64,000 nt of DNA, taken from NCBI GenBank assembly GCA_037126765.1, contig JBBCBC010000024.1, forward strand, positions 22,045,554-22,109,553, read 5' to 3'. Below the pieces are notes generated by a model. It saw nothing but the letters and a program-made list of their open reading frames with translations, did not search any database and had not been told where the DNA came from. The DNA is from Stenogyne calaminthoides (taxonomy: Eukaryota > Streptophyta > Magnoliopsida > Lamiales > Lamiaceae). Both the position numbers and the translations under genes were made by a program. Below are positions 23,576 through 36,077 of this stretch, in pieces; the stretch's first letter is position 1; each line of letters starts with the position of its first letter.

Positions 23576-24395
23576 AAACAAAAACGTGGGTACGTGAATA
23601 TCTCTGAATAAGAAGGAAATGTCCCTAATTCTCGTTCTTAAAATCTAATTTAAAAAATTAAGACCCGCCAGCGGCCCATTTTGGCTCCAAACCAATTCTG
23701 AATTGATAAATAATCGCGGGCTTATAATTTAACCCTAATTTTCTCAACCAAATTCCCAAAGTTTCTAAAATTAAAAATTCCCAAAGTTTCCAAAATTAAT
23801 CATACGAATTTAACCCTAATTTTCTCAACCAAATTAATCAAATTCTTATAATTTATGAAGATCAAAATAAGCTAATTCTATCATATTCGATGATTATAAC
23901 CTAATTTTTGGAGAAACAAATTAATTACCTGATGATATCATCGGAGAATACCTTCACGAAAGAAATTCCCTCGATAAATTAGGTCACGGACGACACAGAA
24001 ATCGATTGGGACGTAGTGGATGATTGAAAGTGCTCAGTGCTAGCCTTTCGAACCAGAATCGCTTGTGATAATCATCACCATGGCTACTGCTCGTAGTCTT
24101 CATTTTGCACGCTGATGACGGTCCGTGATGAACTCCCACTGCTAGGATGACCGAAATTTTGATTTAGAGATGCAGAATATTTGGAATTGAACGAATTGAG
24201 GATGATGGAGTTGAAATCGCGAGGAATTGTGGTAGAAGGAATCGAAATCGTGAAGAACTAGGGATATGAGACTGATTTGGGAATTTAGCTTCTGCTTGTT
24301 CAATTACACATATTGGGAATTAAGCTTCTTATATATTTTTTATTTTAGACCCTATTGTATTAATACAAGATAGATGTTGACTTAAAACATAAAAT
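23576..24395 (-). other. Upstream region of TnpA, possible alternative leader exon
   Basis: Between about 24300 and 23930 the sequence is less AT-rich, and on the minus strand it ends in ATCATCAG|GTAATTAATT, a good donor site. It could be an alternative or upstream noncoding exon. A duplicated AAATTCCCAAAGTTTC lies near 23750-23790. No ORF of note. Confidence 0.35.
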
Positions 24396-24460
24396 GAGGT
24401 TTGTCCTGGTGGTGTAGTGCATGAGTTTCCTTCATTAGTTCTTGAGTTCAAACTCAGTCT
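24396..24460 (+). repeat. tRNA-like module 1 inside CACTA
   Basis: GTCCTGGTGGTGTAGTGCATG looks like a Pol III box A region, and GAGTTCAAACTC about 35 bp later like a decayed box B. The arrangement and the AT-rich tail resemble the head of a tRNA-derived SINE. It is too degenerate to be a functional tRNA. Better copies lie at 35513, 35940 and 36078. Confidence 0.45.
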
Positions 24461-27380
24461 TTGCATTTTTTATTTTCTATTCATATTTTAGTTTTTTTAT
24501 TTATTAACATTTTTAAGGTTTTTTTTTCCAGTATATATTTTTAGATTAAATTTTATGTTATTATTTATCATTTTTATTATTTATTATTTATTTTTATTCA
24601 TATTTTATTTTATTATTTATCATGTTTATTATTTATTTTTTATTTTTTATTCATATTTTAGTATATTGGGTAAATTTGCATTACTTATATATTCTATATT
24701 TATATTATAAGCGAAATTATAATACCTATTATAATTTGTTGTTTCAGTTGTAAATTTTTCTTTTATACAGAAGAATGAATTTCAAAAAATATTGATTATA
24801 AAAAATTTTATTCTTTTATATAGAAGGACGAATTTAAAAAAATATTGATTATAAAAGATTTCGATTATAATGTTATAGACCACTTTAAATAAATGAAATC
24901 TAGATAGACTTAACTGTAATTATAATTTAACTTGAATGCTATATATTGTTTGCATCATTCTGAAACATTCTTCACATTGAAACTTTCAACTTGATTTCGT
25001 GTAAGACATGCAAGTTGAATATTTCAGTTTAAACAAGCTGAACGTTTCAAGTAAAAAAGTTACACGTTTAAAAAATTACTTTGATCAATTGCATTGTGCA
25101 CTTAGTGCATACAAGACTGTATCAATTAGAGAAATCAAGGAAAGTTGTTTAGACCGCTTGTAACTTTTTATTTCAAATGAAGGTTTATTTTTAGTAGTTT
25201 AAATACTTAAATTCATATGTTTACTAGTGTAAAAACCGCGTAACACGCTGGATTAAGTATAATTCATTTATTTGTAAAAAAATTGAGAAATCTTAAATAT
25301 TTTTATATTTTTATAATTTAAAAAATATATGTTATAATATTTGGATAGGAACTTTTTCTTGAATAAGTTTTCGGTGAAATTTGTTCACAATATATAATAT
25401 ATGTAATTATAATTAGTACTATTATATTTATCAATTGATATTATTACACTTATGAATTGAGATCATATCATTAAATGATATAAATATTACTTATAAAAAT
25501 AGTAGTATTAGTTTATAAGTGTAATGGTATATGTTTCATATTATGAAAAAATTTCGCTGGTGATTGTGAATTTGCTTATATCATATGTATGTCTCCTCAA
25601 TTTTGACCATTTTGATTTTTGCCCAATCTAGGTTGGATTCCCTCTGAGAACGAATTGGAGTATTGGAGTTATAAGGTGGCTTGATGAATTTGTGGAGTGT
25701 TTGAGTGCTTGGTGTACTAACTACTAACATCTAACGATTAACTTTGTCCGATAAAAAAAAATACTAAACAATTTTAATTATTGCAATATCCCTCGGTTAA
25801 GTATGTATGAGTGGTATACATGAATTTTGACTTGCTAATTTTGGTTACTATATGTATATCCCCTTTTTATTTCTATTGGAACTAATTTTGCCCCCTGTTT
25901 TGCTCTTATTTTATTTGGCATGAGGTGAAATTGCCCCCTTCAAATATTGTACTACTATAAATGATTTTTTCCCCAAACTAGAAATGAAAACGTCTAATAT
26001 TCAACAGTATATAGAGATCAAATAAAAGCTGACAATCGTCGGGGAAAAAAAAAAAGATAATTAGTTTTTGGCCAATTTTTCAGTACACCACGTGCACCAA
26101 TAAAATTGGTGCAATTTAATTTTAGGAATTTTTTAAAAAAAGAATTCAATTTTAATTATTTCTTTTTTTTTTAAATTTTAGTTTTCTTTTAATTTTAATT
26201 TCAGTTTTAGATTTTTTTTTTCGATTCGGACTCAAACCAGGTCCGAGTGGTCATGGTTCACTCAGCCCGAGTGGTTCATGTGGTTCACCCGGTACGAATG
26301 GTTCACATATAATTTAGGGTTCATTATTTAGGGGTTAGGGTTTAAAGTGCATAGTTCATCCAAATTAAAATTAAATCAAATTACAGTAATTGTGCAATTG
26401 ATGCACAGGAGAGTAACTCATTGTTTTTGTGTCAAGCTTACTAAGGGGGAAATATGATCAAATGTTGATAATGTTCGACGAACAAGATGACTAAAATTAA
26501 AATCAAGGTAATCATTTTTTACCAAACTTAAAAGTTTTTAATATATTTCATAGATAATATATATTGCATTTTTAATGGCAAAAAATTGTGTGTACTTGTG
26601 CATTGTACACTCCATCAATTTTGATTCAATTTTAACTCCACACAAAAAAGAAAATATAAATATATTTTCATATGAAAGAACATTAGTCTGTATATGGAAT
26701 AGTATTATCACTTTTAAAATACAAACTAATATTTTTTATTAAATGAATTAATTCTTTTGGGGTAATTACTGGCAGGTACAAATGAGATTGCATATACAGT
26801 CAAAATTGGACTTGAAAGTGCATTTATATCTACATATATGCAACTATTTTGTACTTGCTAGTAAGTTTTTTTTTTAAAAATTGTACCTAATAGTAATTTC
26901 ACCAATTCTTTTTACATATAAACTAGTAGTATTACATTTTAGTTTGCTCCTTTATATGGAAACTGCTTTTGAGAAGAAAAAGAAATGTAGCAAGCCGACC
27001 AAAATTGAATTGTGCGTAAAAGTGTTACTCATGTTTTTTTATAAACACGTTTAAGATATTAATAATTATATCCAAAATAGGTGCATTAAAAAAATTTCCT
27101 AGTAATTTTAGGTAGAGTGTCCATCAAATATTAGAATCCTCCTTTTTTTGGAGAGTCCATTTATTGTCACTTTCATGCTTATCTTAAGAGGTACTGCGTC
27201 CTTTTTCTTTTCCTTTCATATAAAGCAATAATCAAGAAAATATATGTTAGGAAAAATAGAAGTGATTATTTAATTATTGATTTAATTTTTAAAATTATTG
27301 ATTATAAATGATTTCGATTATAATGTTATAGACCGCTTTAAATAAATGAAGTCTCGATAGACTTAACTTTAATTATCTGT
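24461..27380. other. AT-rich CACTA interior with dispersed short repeats
   Basis: No gene. A 77-bp segment at about 24846-24922 recurs at about 27298-27377 with few changes (shared core CGATTATAATGTTATAGACC). A short tandem GTGGTTCA/ACCCGGTACG-type repeat lies at 26238-26310. The rest is AT-rich spacer. Confidence 0.5.
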
Positions 27381-27394
27381 CACTACAAGAAAAC
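27381..27394 (+). repeat. Orphan CACTA-type terminus inside the element
   Basis: CACTACAAGAAAAC matches the consensus ends of plant CACTA elements and starts right after the 77-bp repeat. No inverted TTTTCTTGTAGTG partner was found in the window. It may be the left end of a smaller CACTA that shares the right end at 37197, or a fragment. Confidence 0.4.
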
Positions 27395-29230
27395 AATGAA
27401 ACATCTTCCAACAACATTTTCTTCATTGTTTTTATTTTTGTATGTGAAGAGTTTTTAATTTTTATATAGTTGTATCATAATAATCAAAATGACAAAACAT
27501 ATTGCAAACAGGAAAGAGTACTAGAACAAGGAATGTAATTGATATGAACACGTGCCTAATTCCACAAGGTTAACCTCTATTGTCACGATTCAACTAAAGA
27601 AGACTTGCAATGGTGAGCTATAAAATTCAGGGATATATTTACATTTAAAATTCTATTTAAAAAAAACCAAGCTAAATATCAATGCCTCCAAACTGTCAGT
27701 CTGTCACCAGTACAAGTCATGTAGAGAAACTAATCTTCATCCTTGTGCTCTTCGTAGATAGTAGTCCAGAATGTAGCTGTAGCAACAAAACCCAGCATAT
27801 TGTAAGAGAATTTAATGTATAAGTGAAACTATCAAACTTCGTAAGGATCCAATCCAATCTCACTAACTAGTTGGAAGCAACATGTTCTAGACAAAGATGA
27901 AGATAGGTTTCCCAGCACTCACCTGGAGCTTGTTCCGAATTATACATGAAAATATTCCAACATTAGTGAATGTGAGATTAATGTGGACGATTTGAAGAAG
28001 AATGCACGAAATAAAATGTAAACAAGCAAAGATGGCAACTCTAGCAATAAAATTCTCAAATAACTTCTGATTAACTCTTGTCAGCATAAAACTTGAACTT
28101 AAGTGTGTTGGTCAGCTTAAAAACCCAACATGATATATGCATTAGTTTTAACACTATGAAAAGGCATGATTGCAAGCAGTTTGGTTTAACCATGTATTAT
28201 AAAATGAAAATGCACCATAATGACAACAAAAAAGAGAGGGGTATCAATTGCAAACGATAATTCCAACAACTTTATTACATAAAATATTCATGATTAGTTT
28301 TCTATCAATAATTTCAAGAAAAACTAATTACATTTGATGAAATTCCAGTTCAAATAGAAAATTAAACTAGCTTAAAAGTGAGCAAATGCCACAAAAGACA
28401 ACAATAAAGTGTAAACTACAAAGATCATCCTCAATTAAATAGATTAAGCGCCCAAATAATCAAGTTAAAGAAACCAACACACTATTTGAGGCTATAGAAC
28501 GATAACATGGACCTCTATGTGTAATCAAAGTACCGTATGACTATCATTAGATTGACTTGAATTATGATATGATAAGTGGTTGGAACTTGTAAATCCCCAA
28601 CTTATAAATTTAAATTAAAAGCTTAAACCTGAACATAATTGCACACTCACTATTCTAGAAGCTAGTTTATGTAATTAAGCAATGATGTTAGTTACTAACT
28701 TGGATGAAGCAAGATAATCAGAAATTTCAGCACGCCTCAAAATGAAATAAAAATGTTTGTGCTCTGTTAAATTTACACAAACTACTCTACAGAGAGAAGA
28801 GGAAAACTTAAAAACATTGTCTAAAAGCATCTTTCTCTAATTCACAGAAATCATAAATTGTGTTCATGAATTTACAGATGAGGAGTTGAAAAAGTGAAAA
28901 CAATATACACTAGAGAGTGATAACCTAGAGAACCACATTGCACTCTACCAGGGCACGTATAACAATTTCAGCAATCTACCAGGATACATATAACAATTTC
29001 AGCAATCTACCAGGGTATAACAATCTACCGCTTTGTATAATCAATTAAAGTAAAGATCCTAAAACTAAAATTGTTGAGATTATAAGATAACTCACAAAAT
29101 CAACCCCTGTCTGTGGAAGTTGTCCCTTGTTAGATGCCAATGTAGGTGCATGCATATTCCTCAGCCTAGTCACACATATAAACACAACGTAAGTGCGGAA
29201 ACAATAACAACGAAATCATGAAAGTGTATA
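27395..29230 (-). other. TnpD 3' region with exon-like segments
   Basis: No recognised product. On the minus strand an exon-like piece at about 27790-27723 follows a possible acceptor (TTGTTGCTACAG|CTAC) and reads FWTTIYEEHKDED before a stop. Another piece, at about 29165-29100, reads NMHAPTLASNKGQLPQTG between possible splice sites. They could be further TnpD exons or captured gene pieces. A 31-bp tandem repeat (TCTACCAGG...ATAACAATTTCAGCAA) lies at about 28945-29030. Confidence 0.3.
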
Positions 29231-32200
29231 TTAACCTTCTGTATAGTCATCATCACTATCGTCATCAGAAACACTATTTTCTTGAGATTCTTCGCTGCTA
29301 TAATAATCAACTAAGGTGTCATCCAACTCATCCTCATCGCAATTTTCTAAGTTCAATTCTTCATGAACTTCAGGCGTACTTGCAGTTATCAACTGCTCAA
29401 CTTCTTCCACATATGCGTCCTCCCTTTGAAGCGATTGTATTTCGACAAGACTGACTTCAATTCTTTTTCTACTTGTGATTCATCGATATTCACGTCCTCA
29501 TCTTGCATCTCATCAACATCATATATATGTCTATGCTGGACTACTTGCACCACGAGTCAATCTTCTCCTAATTTGGGATCATTAATGTAGAAGACCTGTC
29601 TCGCATGATTAGCAAATATAAAAGGATCATCCTTATACCATTTCTATGTTACTCTAATACTTGTTATATTTCCTTCCTTTCGTATCCATGCCCCTTTTTT
29701 CCTCCCTTGATCAAACCAATCACACTTGAATCCCTCACATAGTCAAGATAAAATATATCCGTCAAAACACCAAAGAAATCAATGTTCTCACCACCATGAT
29801 TCCCTTCTACCACAATCCCACTATTTTGACTCTTATGACGATCATCACGCTCTACAGTGAGAAATCTCACCCCATTCACAATGCATCCAGTGTACTTCCT
29901 AACCAGCCTATTAGGTGCACAAGCAAGAGCATAAAGAGACTCATTTACATATGATGGTTCGGAATCATGAATTCGACTCATCTGTATAAAGAGGTGATAT
30001 TGAATAAATAATTAGATGTAGGTAAAACATTATTTAATCACAAAAGAAAACAAAAAGCTTCGCCATCTTACATGATTTTTGAACCAATAAGGAAATTTTC
30101 GTTTGTGATCTTGATCATACAACCGTTCAATAGGAGTTCTTGCTTGTGCATTCTACAAAAAAATAAAGTCATTGCAACTTTGATAATTCGAAATACAATT
30201 TTCATAATCCTCAAAAAGTTTATAGGATACATAATCAACTTACTCGATAAATGGTTCTATCTCATTGCAATTCTTGTAAACGAACCATTGCATGTCGTTG
30301 TACTCATCCTCTGATAATTCAACATAATCTATCGCTCCAATATGGTGACATTTTTGACTGAAGATCCATAGACTACCATCAGTTCTTATATCATTGTTTC
30401 GCTCCTCTCTATTAAATATAGTCTCAATTCCCCTCAAGTACATTGAGCAGAACGTTAGGCACTCTCTCGCAATGTAAGCTTCAGCAACCGACCCTTCGGG
30501 ATGAGCTTTATTACGCACACTTTGCTTCAACACACATAATGATCTGCACAATAAGAAAATATCATGTTATTATTATGTGAATAGTGTGAAATAAAATATT
30601 AATAAAATCACAGTTCAAAATACAACCTCTCGATTGCATACATCCATCTAAATTGAACTGGTCCACCAAGCAATGCCTCTCTGGGTAAATGCGAAGATAA
30701 GTGGACCATGACGTTAAAAAAGGCAGGAGGATAAATCTGTTCAAGTTTACACAAGATCAGGTTGATATCTTTTCCCATTTTTGGTAACTCAGACCTCTTC
30801 AACTTCCTACAACAAAAGCGTTGGAAGAAATGACCCAACTCTGCTAGTACGCCAACTACATTCTTGTCTAAGGATCCACGTATACCAACTGGTAGTATCC
30901 GTTGTAATAGTATATGACAATCATGGCTTTTGAGTCCTGATATCTTCTGATCACTTGTACCAACACAACGAGAGATGTTAGAAGCATATCTATCCGGAAA
31001 CTTAACGGACTTTAGAAACTCACAAAAGGATTTTCTTCCTTTCTTGTCTAGAACATAAGTAGCATCCGGCATAACATACTTCCCATTACTTTTCTTAGAC
31101 ATATGCAACTCCTTGAGTATTTTCATGTCTTCTAAATCAAGTCTTGCTTTTACTGTATCTTTTGTTTTCCCCTCTATATTCATCAAGGTCCCTAATACAG
31201 ACTCGCAAATGTTCTTTTCTATATGCATTACGTCTAAGTTGTGCCTTAGCTTCAACTTGCTCCAATAAGGCAGATAAAAAAAGATACTACGTCTCGACCA
31301 ATTCAACTCCTCGGCCGTCCTTTTTCTCTTCTTGTTACAATATTTTCCAGGTGTTTGAACTGGAAGTTTATCCAACTGTAACAACACATCATCCCCACTC
31401 AATTCTCTAGCTGGTTCTCCGTCTTCTTTTTTACCATTGAACTTTCTACTTCTCCTCCAAGGATGATCTTTTGATAAATTTCGACGATGCCCCATGAAAC
31501 ACAACTTGTTTCGTAGTCTTTGAGAGCAAGTTTGATAATTGCAAACTGGACAAGTCATGTATCCTTTAGTAACCCATCCAGATAGGTCACCATATGCTGG
31601 GAAGTCGTTTATAGTCCACAGGACAACAACATGCATCTGAAAATTCTGTTTACAAGAGACATCAAAGGTTTCGGAACCTTCAACCCACAATTCAGTTAAT
31701 TCTTTAACCAATGGTTGTAAGTAGACATCAATGTCTTTCCCTGGTGACTTTTTCCCTGGTATAAGCAAAGACAACATAAGGAATGGTTGTTTCATGCAAT
31801 CCCAAGGAGGGAGATTCAACGGCGTTAGAATAACCGGCCACATGCTATAAGTGGTGCTCATGTTTCCAAATGAATTAAAGCCATCAGCAGCTAGGGCCAT
31901 TCTAACATTTCTTGGATCATTAGCAAACCAGGGAAACTCACTATCGAAATCTTTCCACGCTATAGAATCAGCTGGATGCCTCATATAATCATCATCGATG
32001 CGTTTTTCTTTGTGCCAAGCCATTTTCTTAGAGGTTTTTGAAGACATGAAAAGACGCTGTAGTCTAGGTCTCACTGGAAAATACCTCAAGATTTTTTGTG
32101 GTATCTTTTTCCCTATACCATTGTTGATTTTCCAACGAGAAGTTCCACAAGTAGGGCAAGCCTCTAAATTCTTATTTTCACTCCAAAATAAGGCACAATC

Positions 32201-32855
32201 GTACTTACACGCGTGGATACATTCATAACCTAATCCCATATCACGTAAATACTGTTTAGCTTCGTAGTAAGTGCGTGGAAGTGTCTCACCATCAGGAAAA
32301 ACTGACTTCATCAGACCCAACATCATATCCACAACTTTATTACTCAACTTGTTGTACACCTTTATATGGAGCAGTTAGATGATAAATGATGTCTTTGAAA
32401 TCTTCTTACAACCAGGATATAATTTGGCTTGAGTATCTTTCATGAGTGCCTCAAGATATGTAGGGAGACCACTAGTATCGTTATCCTTAGTTGGTATATT
32501 ATCATTATTTGCTTCAGTGTATTGCTGACCGAGGTCGAACAACATTTCGCTAACTCCATCATCTTCTTCATTGTTGTCTTCGTATATCGGATCACTATCT
32601 GTTGTTGTACCCACGTCACTTAATCTAGGCTCACCATGATAAAACCACGTAACGTACGTTGCATCTATCCCATTCTCCAATATATGACGATAAAGAACTT
32701 CTTGATCTTTAGAAGACAAGTTCAAACATTTTTTACAAGGGCATCGAACATCACACGTTGGACCCATATTAGTTCTGACAAATTGCATAAAAATCTTAAC
32801 TCCATCTACATAACTTTTAGACCCACTTGATATCATGCATCCAACTATTGTCCAT
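29231..32855 (-). pseudogene. CACTA transposase TnpD-like (TNP2 family), nearly intact
   Basis: This is the catalytic transposase gene of the element. On the minus strand the start is likely ATG 32855 (MDNSWMH, a typical start of the transposase-associated domain). A small frameshift near 32835 follows, then ISSGSKSYVDGVKIFMQF with CPCKKCLN. A TAA at 32375-32377 breaks the frame before YNKLSNKVVDMMLG. The TNP2 core (32359-30608) shows CPTCGTSRWK, AADGFNSFGNM, NDFPAYGDLSGWVTKG, HNLDVMHIEKNICES and finally GGPVQFRWMYAIER of the DUF4218-type domain. Exons at 30551-30240 (YLRGIETIFNREER), about 30155-30073 (IERLYDQDHKRKFPYWFKNH) and 29981 downward (a DUF4216-type segment ending YKDDPFIFANHARQVFYIND) complete it. 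A TGA lies at 29557-29559, and an acidic tail ends at TAA 29231. Three point-like lesions suggest recent inactivation. Confidence 0.88.
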
Positions 32856-33479
32856 TTTGCACTACACCAATTATACAAAATAGTCAAATCACAATGGGCT
32901 AAGATATTATTTGGTTAATTACGAACATCTCATTTTGATACTATTTTTTATTAAACATTTTACCAGTTGTTGTTGTTTTTTGGTTAGTTTGCTGCTGTTT
33001 TTACCAGTTGCTGTTACAAGTTTCACAGCTCATTAATGGTTGGTTGGTTTCACAACTCATTAATGGTTTTACAAGTTTACAGATCATATCTAGTGAAAGT
33101 ACATAATTCTCAGTAATGTATGTAGAACACAAGCTCATATGATGGAAATTATATTTGAGTGACCAATAAAAGAATGTAAAAGCAACCATCCAAATTTTAT
33201 CAGACTTCCAACTAAAATATACCTTGATGTCTTACTTCAGAATATAAACTGAGCAACTTAAGAACCTCTGTGCTCTAAAACCTGACCAACTCTCTAATCA
33301 CCACACCTACAAACTATTCCTAATAACCACTAATGGCAAAGGCTACTATACAAGTGTATTAGTATAGAGGTGATCCCATATGTACAGAGGTATGAGCAAA
33401 ATTCAAATCATTAGAATTTTCTCAGGCATTTCAACAAACACCTGGTGAGCAAGGCTTAAAAAACCATTAACTCTGTGAA

Positions 33480-33690
33480 AGACAAGTTTAATTGTTACTG
33501 TTTTTTCTTGGGAATTTGTGAAATTTGCTACTGTTTTTTGCTTTAATTGGTGTTGTTACTGCTTTTTCTTTTGCTACTATTTTTCCTACTGTTTTTAAGA
33601 AATTTGCTACTATTTTTGCTATTGTTTCCCTGTTTAGTTAGTTACTGTTTTTTCTAAGGATTTGCTGCTGTTTTTTGTTTTAGTTGCTGA
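33480..33690. repeat. Degenerate T-rich tandem repeat
   Basis: Repeats of a unit like TTGCTACTGTTTTTTC with short spacers, about ten copies. An additional block with the same motif lies near 32960-33010. Confidence 0.55.
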
Positions 33691-33909
33691 CAAAAACGAG
33701 ACACAAATGAGTGGTCGAAGCTTTTAGTCATGATATGATGTTTGTTATTATCTAATTTAAGCATTAAATAGAATATTATATATATATCTTATTTTTTTAC
33801 ATAACATTTCACAATTCACAAAAAACCATATCTTGTAAGCAACTGAACTCTTGAGTTATTCCTACAACATCCTCTTACACTACTCTTGAGTTATTCCTAC
33901 AACAAAAAC

Positions 33910-34360
33910 ATGGAGGAGCATAAGGAACATTTTGAGTTGGTATTACAAGTTTTGAAAGAATAACAGTTAATGGCAAAAGCTTCAAAGTGTGTTTTTGGCC
34001 AAAATTAAGTTGAGTACTTGGGCATATAATCTCAAACAAAGTGTTAGTGAATCCACAGAAAATTCAAGTAATGAGATATTGGCCTACACCAAAAATAGTA
34101 AAAGCTTTGAGAGGTTTCTAGGAATGACAAGGTATTACATAAATTTTATAAGAGATTGTGGCATTATTGTTTGCATCTTTTAACTTTCCTAATGAATGGT
34201 AAGTTTATCCGATCAAAACATAAATTGCTTTTTCTAAGCTAAAAGAAGCAATGAAGGCATCTCCCATACTACAAACAACCGATTTTTTCAATAGTGTTCC
34301 TAGTGAAAACTGATGCAAGCTATGGAGGTTTGGGTGCAGTACTAATACGAGAACAACATC
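33910..34360 (+). pseudogene. Ty3/gypsy RT-RNase H fragment captured in CACTA
   Basis: Plus-strand pieces match the end of gypsy RT and the start of RNase H: MEEHKEHFELVLQVLKE (the 'H..H...VL..L' block), AKASKCVFG, VEYLG, ALRGFLGMTRYYINFIRD (the 'LR.FLGL..YYRRFI' block), and VKTDASYGGLGAVLIR with the RNase H 'TDAS..G.GAVL' block. It has stops and frame changes, lacks LTRs, and runs opposite to the transposase gene, inside its putative leader intron. It is a dead fragment carried along by the transposon. Confidence 0.8.
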
Positions 34361-35177
34361 CTCCAGAACTTCAAAACCACCTCTAATAAACATTATATAG
34401 ATACCTTGCTCCATGATGTATATATTCTAATAATGCAAACGCGTTCTGAAAAGTACTGAAATATTATAGGAAAGAAGAGTATGATCCATAGATTCTAGGA
34501 TAAACAATATGGGCATTCATACGTTAATACACCTACAGATCTCTGTCAAGTTCAAACCTTTAAGTTTATCCATAATTCCTCAAGTAAGAGATACCTCTAA
34601 TCTATAAATATGGGAAAGTCCATAAGAAGGCTCAACTGAATGGGGTACCCATTCACTCAACTCCATAGGCCAATCATGATTCCAGATGTCATCTAAACAT
34701 TAAACATGCAACTAGCTAGACTATTTTACGTAATCAATCCTCAAGAAAACAATTCGGCACACATAATATCGAATAAGGTAAAAAATGAATTCATGATGGA
34801 TACAATTTCAAAGATGCAAACCAACAGGCCACAAATGAATTCCATTATGTCATCCAAGTATACACCATGTAATCAATTCAATCTTCAAATTCACTAGCTA
34901 GATATATTTTACACAGTCAATTCTAAAGAGAAAACTAATCAACATATTATCTCAAGTACAACATTTATCTAAATTGAGCAAAGAGCATCTAGCTCGATGG
35001 GATAAATCTCACCCAGTCTCAAATCCAACAATTCATCTAAAATCATAACTAGCAATCCAATCATCTTGGACTCTCTATAATTAAAAATAGAACTAATAGA
35101 AACACAGCAATCCAATATAGATGATCGAAAGTTTTGAAGAAGCAATCATCAAGAATTAACATTAACAGAGGAAGCGT

Positions 35178-35420
35178 ACCTATTATTGTTTTGCTCAATT
35201 CCTGGAAAAAATTCACGAATCAAGAACATTGACTCACAAACCCAAACTTCACGCCAATTGGGAAAATAACCAATTTAGAGAAGAAACAATTGGGAGAGCG
35301 ATTTCTGGTAGGAATGCGCCAAATTTCTGGTGAACTTTCGCCCCTAATTTCTGGTGATTTTCATGCCAAAATCTTCGCGTTATTTTGGTGTATTCTGGTG
35401 CCTATCGCTGTTACAGATTG
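35178..35420 (-). promoter_or_regulatory. Putative TnpD noncoding first exon
   Basis: This segment is less AT-rich than its surroundings. On the minus strand it ends with AATAATAG|GTACGC, a donor site. It contains a threefold repeat of CACCAGAAAT-like units. By analogy with the TnpA gene, this is probably the leader exon of TnpD. Its TATA box is not obvious. Confidence 0.4.
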
Positions 35421-35512
35421 AAAAAAAAAATCAGTGACAAAGGCACAAATATAGGTTTATTTAGGTGAGATGTTTGATTGATATACTTTTAGACAAAATG
35501 CTTGATACAAAT

Positions 35513-35590
35513 GTAGTACTTGGTCTAGTGGTGTAGACCTACCTCTTTAGGTAGAAGGGTCTGGTGTTCGAACCATAGTGGATGAAATTT
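35513..35590 (+). repeat. tRNA-like module 2
   Basis: TGGTCTAGTGGTGTAGACC (box A-like) and GTTCGAACC at 35566-35574 (perfect box B core) are about 40 bp apart. The module resembles a SINE head with an internal Pol III promoter. An AT-rich tail follows, part of a tandem duplication. Confidence 0.55.
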
Positions 35591-35812
35591 ATATATTTTT
35601 TATTTTATTTAATATAGCTTAATAAATTTTATATTTTATATTGAAAATTTATGGTTAAAATATATTAAATATTACATTTCAATAAAAAGGATATAAATTA
35701 TATTTTTTGATTTTATTTAATATAATTTAATAAATTTTATATTTTATATTAAAAATGTATGGTTAAAATATATTAAATATTACATTTCAATAAAAGGATA
35801 TAAATTATCTAG
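35588..35812. repeat. Tandem duplication of about 112 bp in AT-rich tail
   Basis: Two nearly identical copies, starting near 35588 and 35699, share GGTTAAAATATATTAAATAT and then TACATTTCAATAAAA. They form the tail behind tRNA-like module 2. Confidence 0.8.
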
Positions 35813-35939
35813 CTTATTTGTTGTTGCTTGTGTTTGAATTTTATTATTGTGTTTTATTTTTAAGTTATTGTCAATTGAATGTGTTGATTAAGGTGAACTT
35901 TTACGTTGAAATACTTTTATAAAAATAACTGAAGATATA

Positions 35940-36015
35940 ATGTCCCTGTGGTCTAATGGTGTAGTTATCTTTATTCTTGTAAGGGGTCCTATATTCAATA
36001 CTTGATGGATACAAT
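35940..36015 (+). repeat. tRNA-like module 3
   Basis: GTCCCTGTGGTCTAATGGTG (box A-like), AAGGGGTCCTATATTCAATA (decayed box B) and TTGATGGATACAA follow the same order as module 4. Confidence 0.5.
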
Positions 36016-36077
36016 TTTTATTTTTATTTTTATTTTGAGATCCTATCCTTTTATAAAAATAATAAAGCACAATGTTA

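Larger units (their letters stand above)
32888..35178 (-). other. Putative TnpD leader intron
   Basis: Lies between a possible noncoding first exon (35178-35420) and the TnpD ATG. It contains the TTGCTACTGTTTTT repeats and the gypsy fragment listed separately. Remaining sequence is AT-rich without supported features. Confidence 0.4.
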
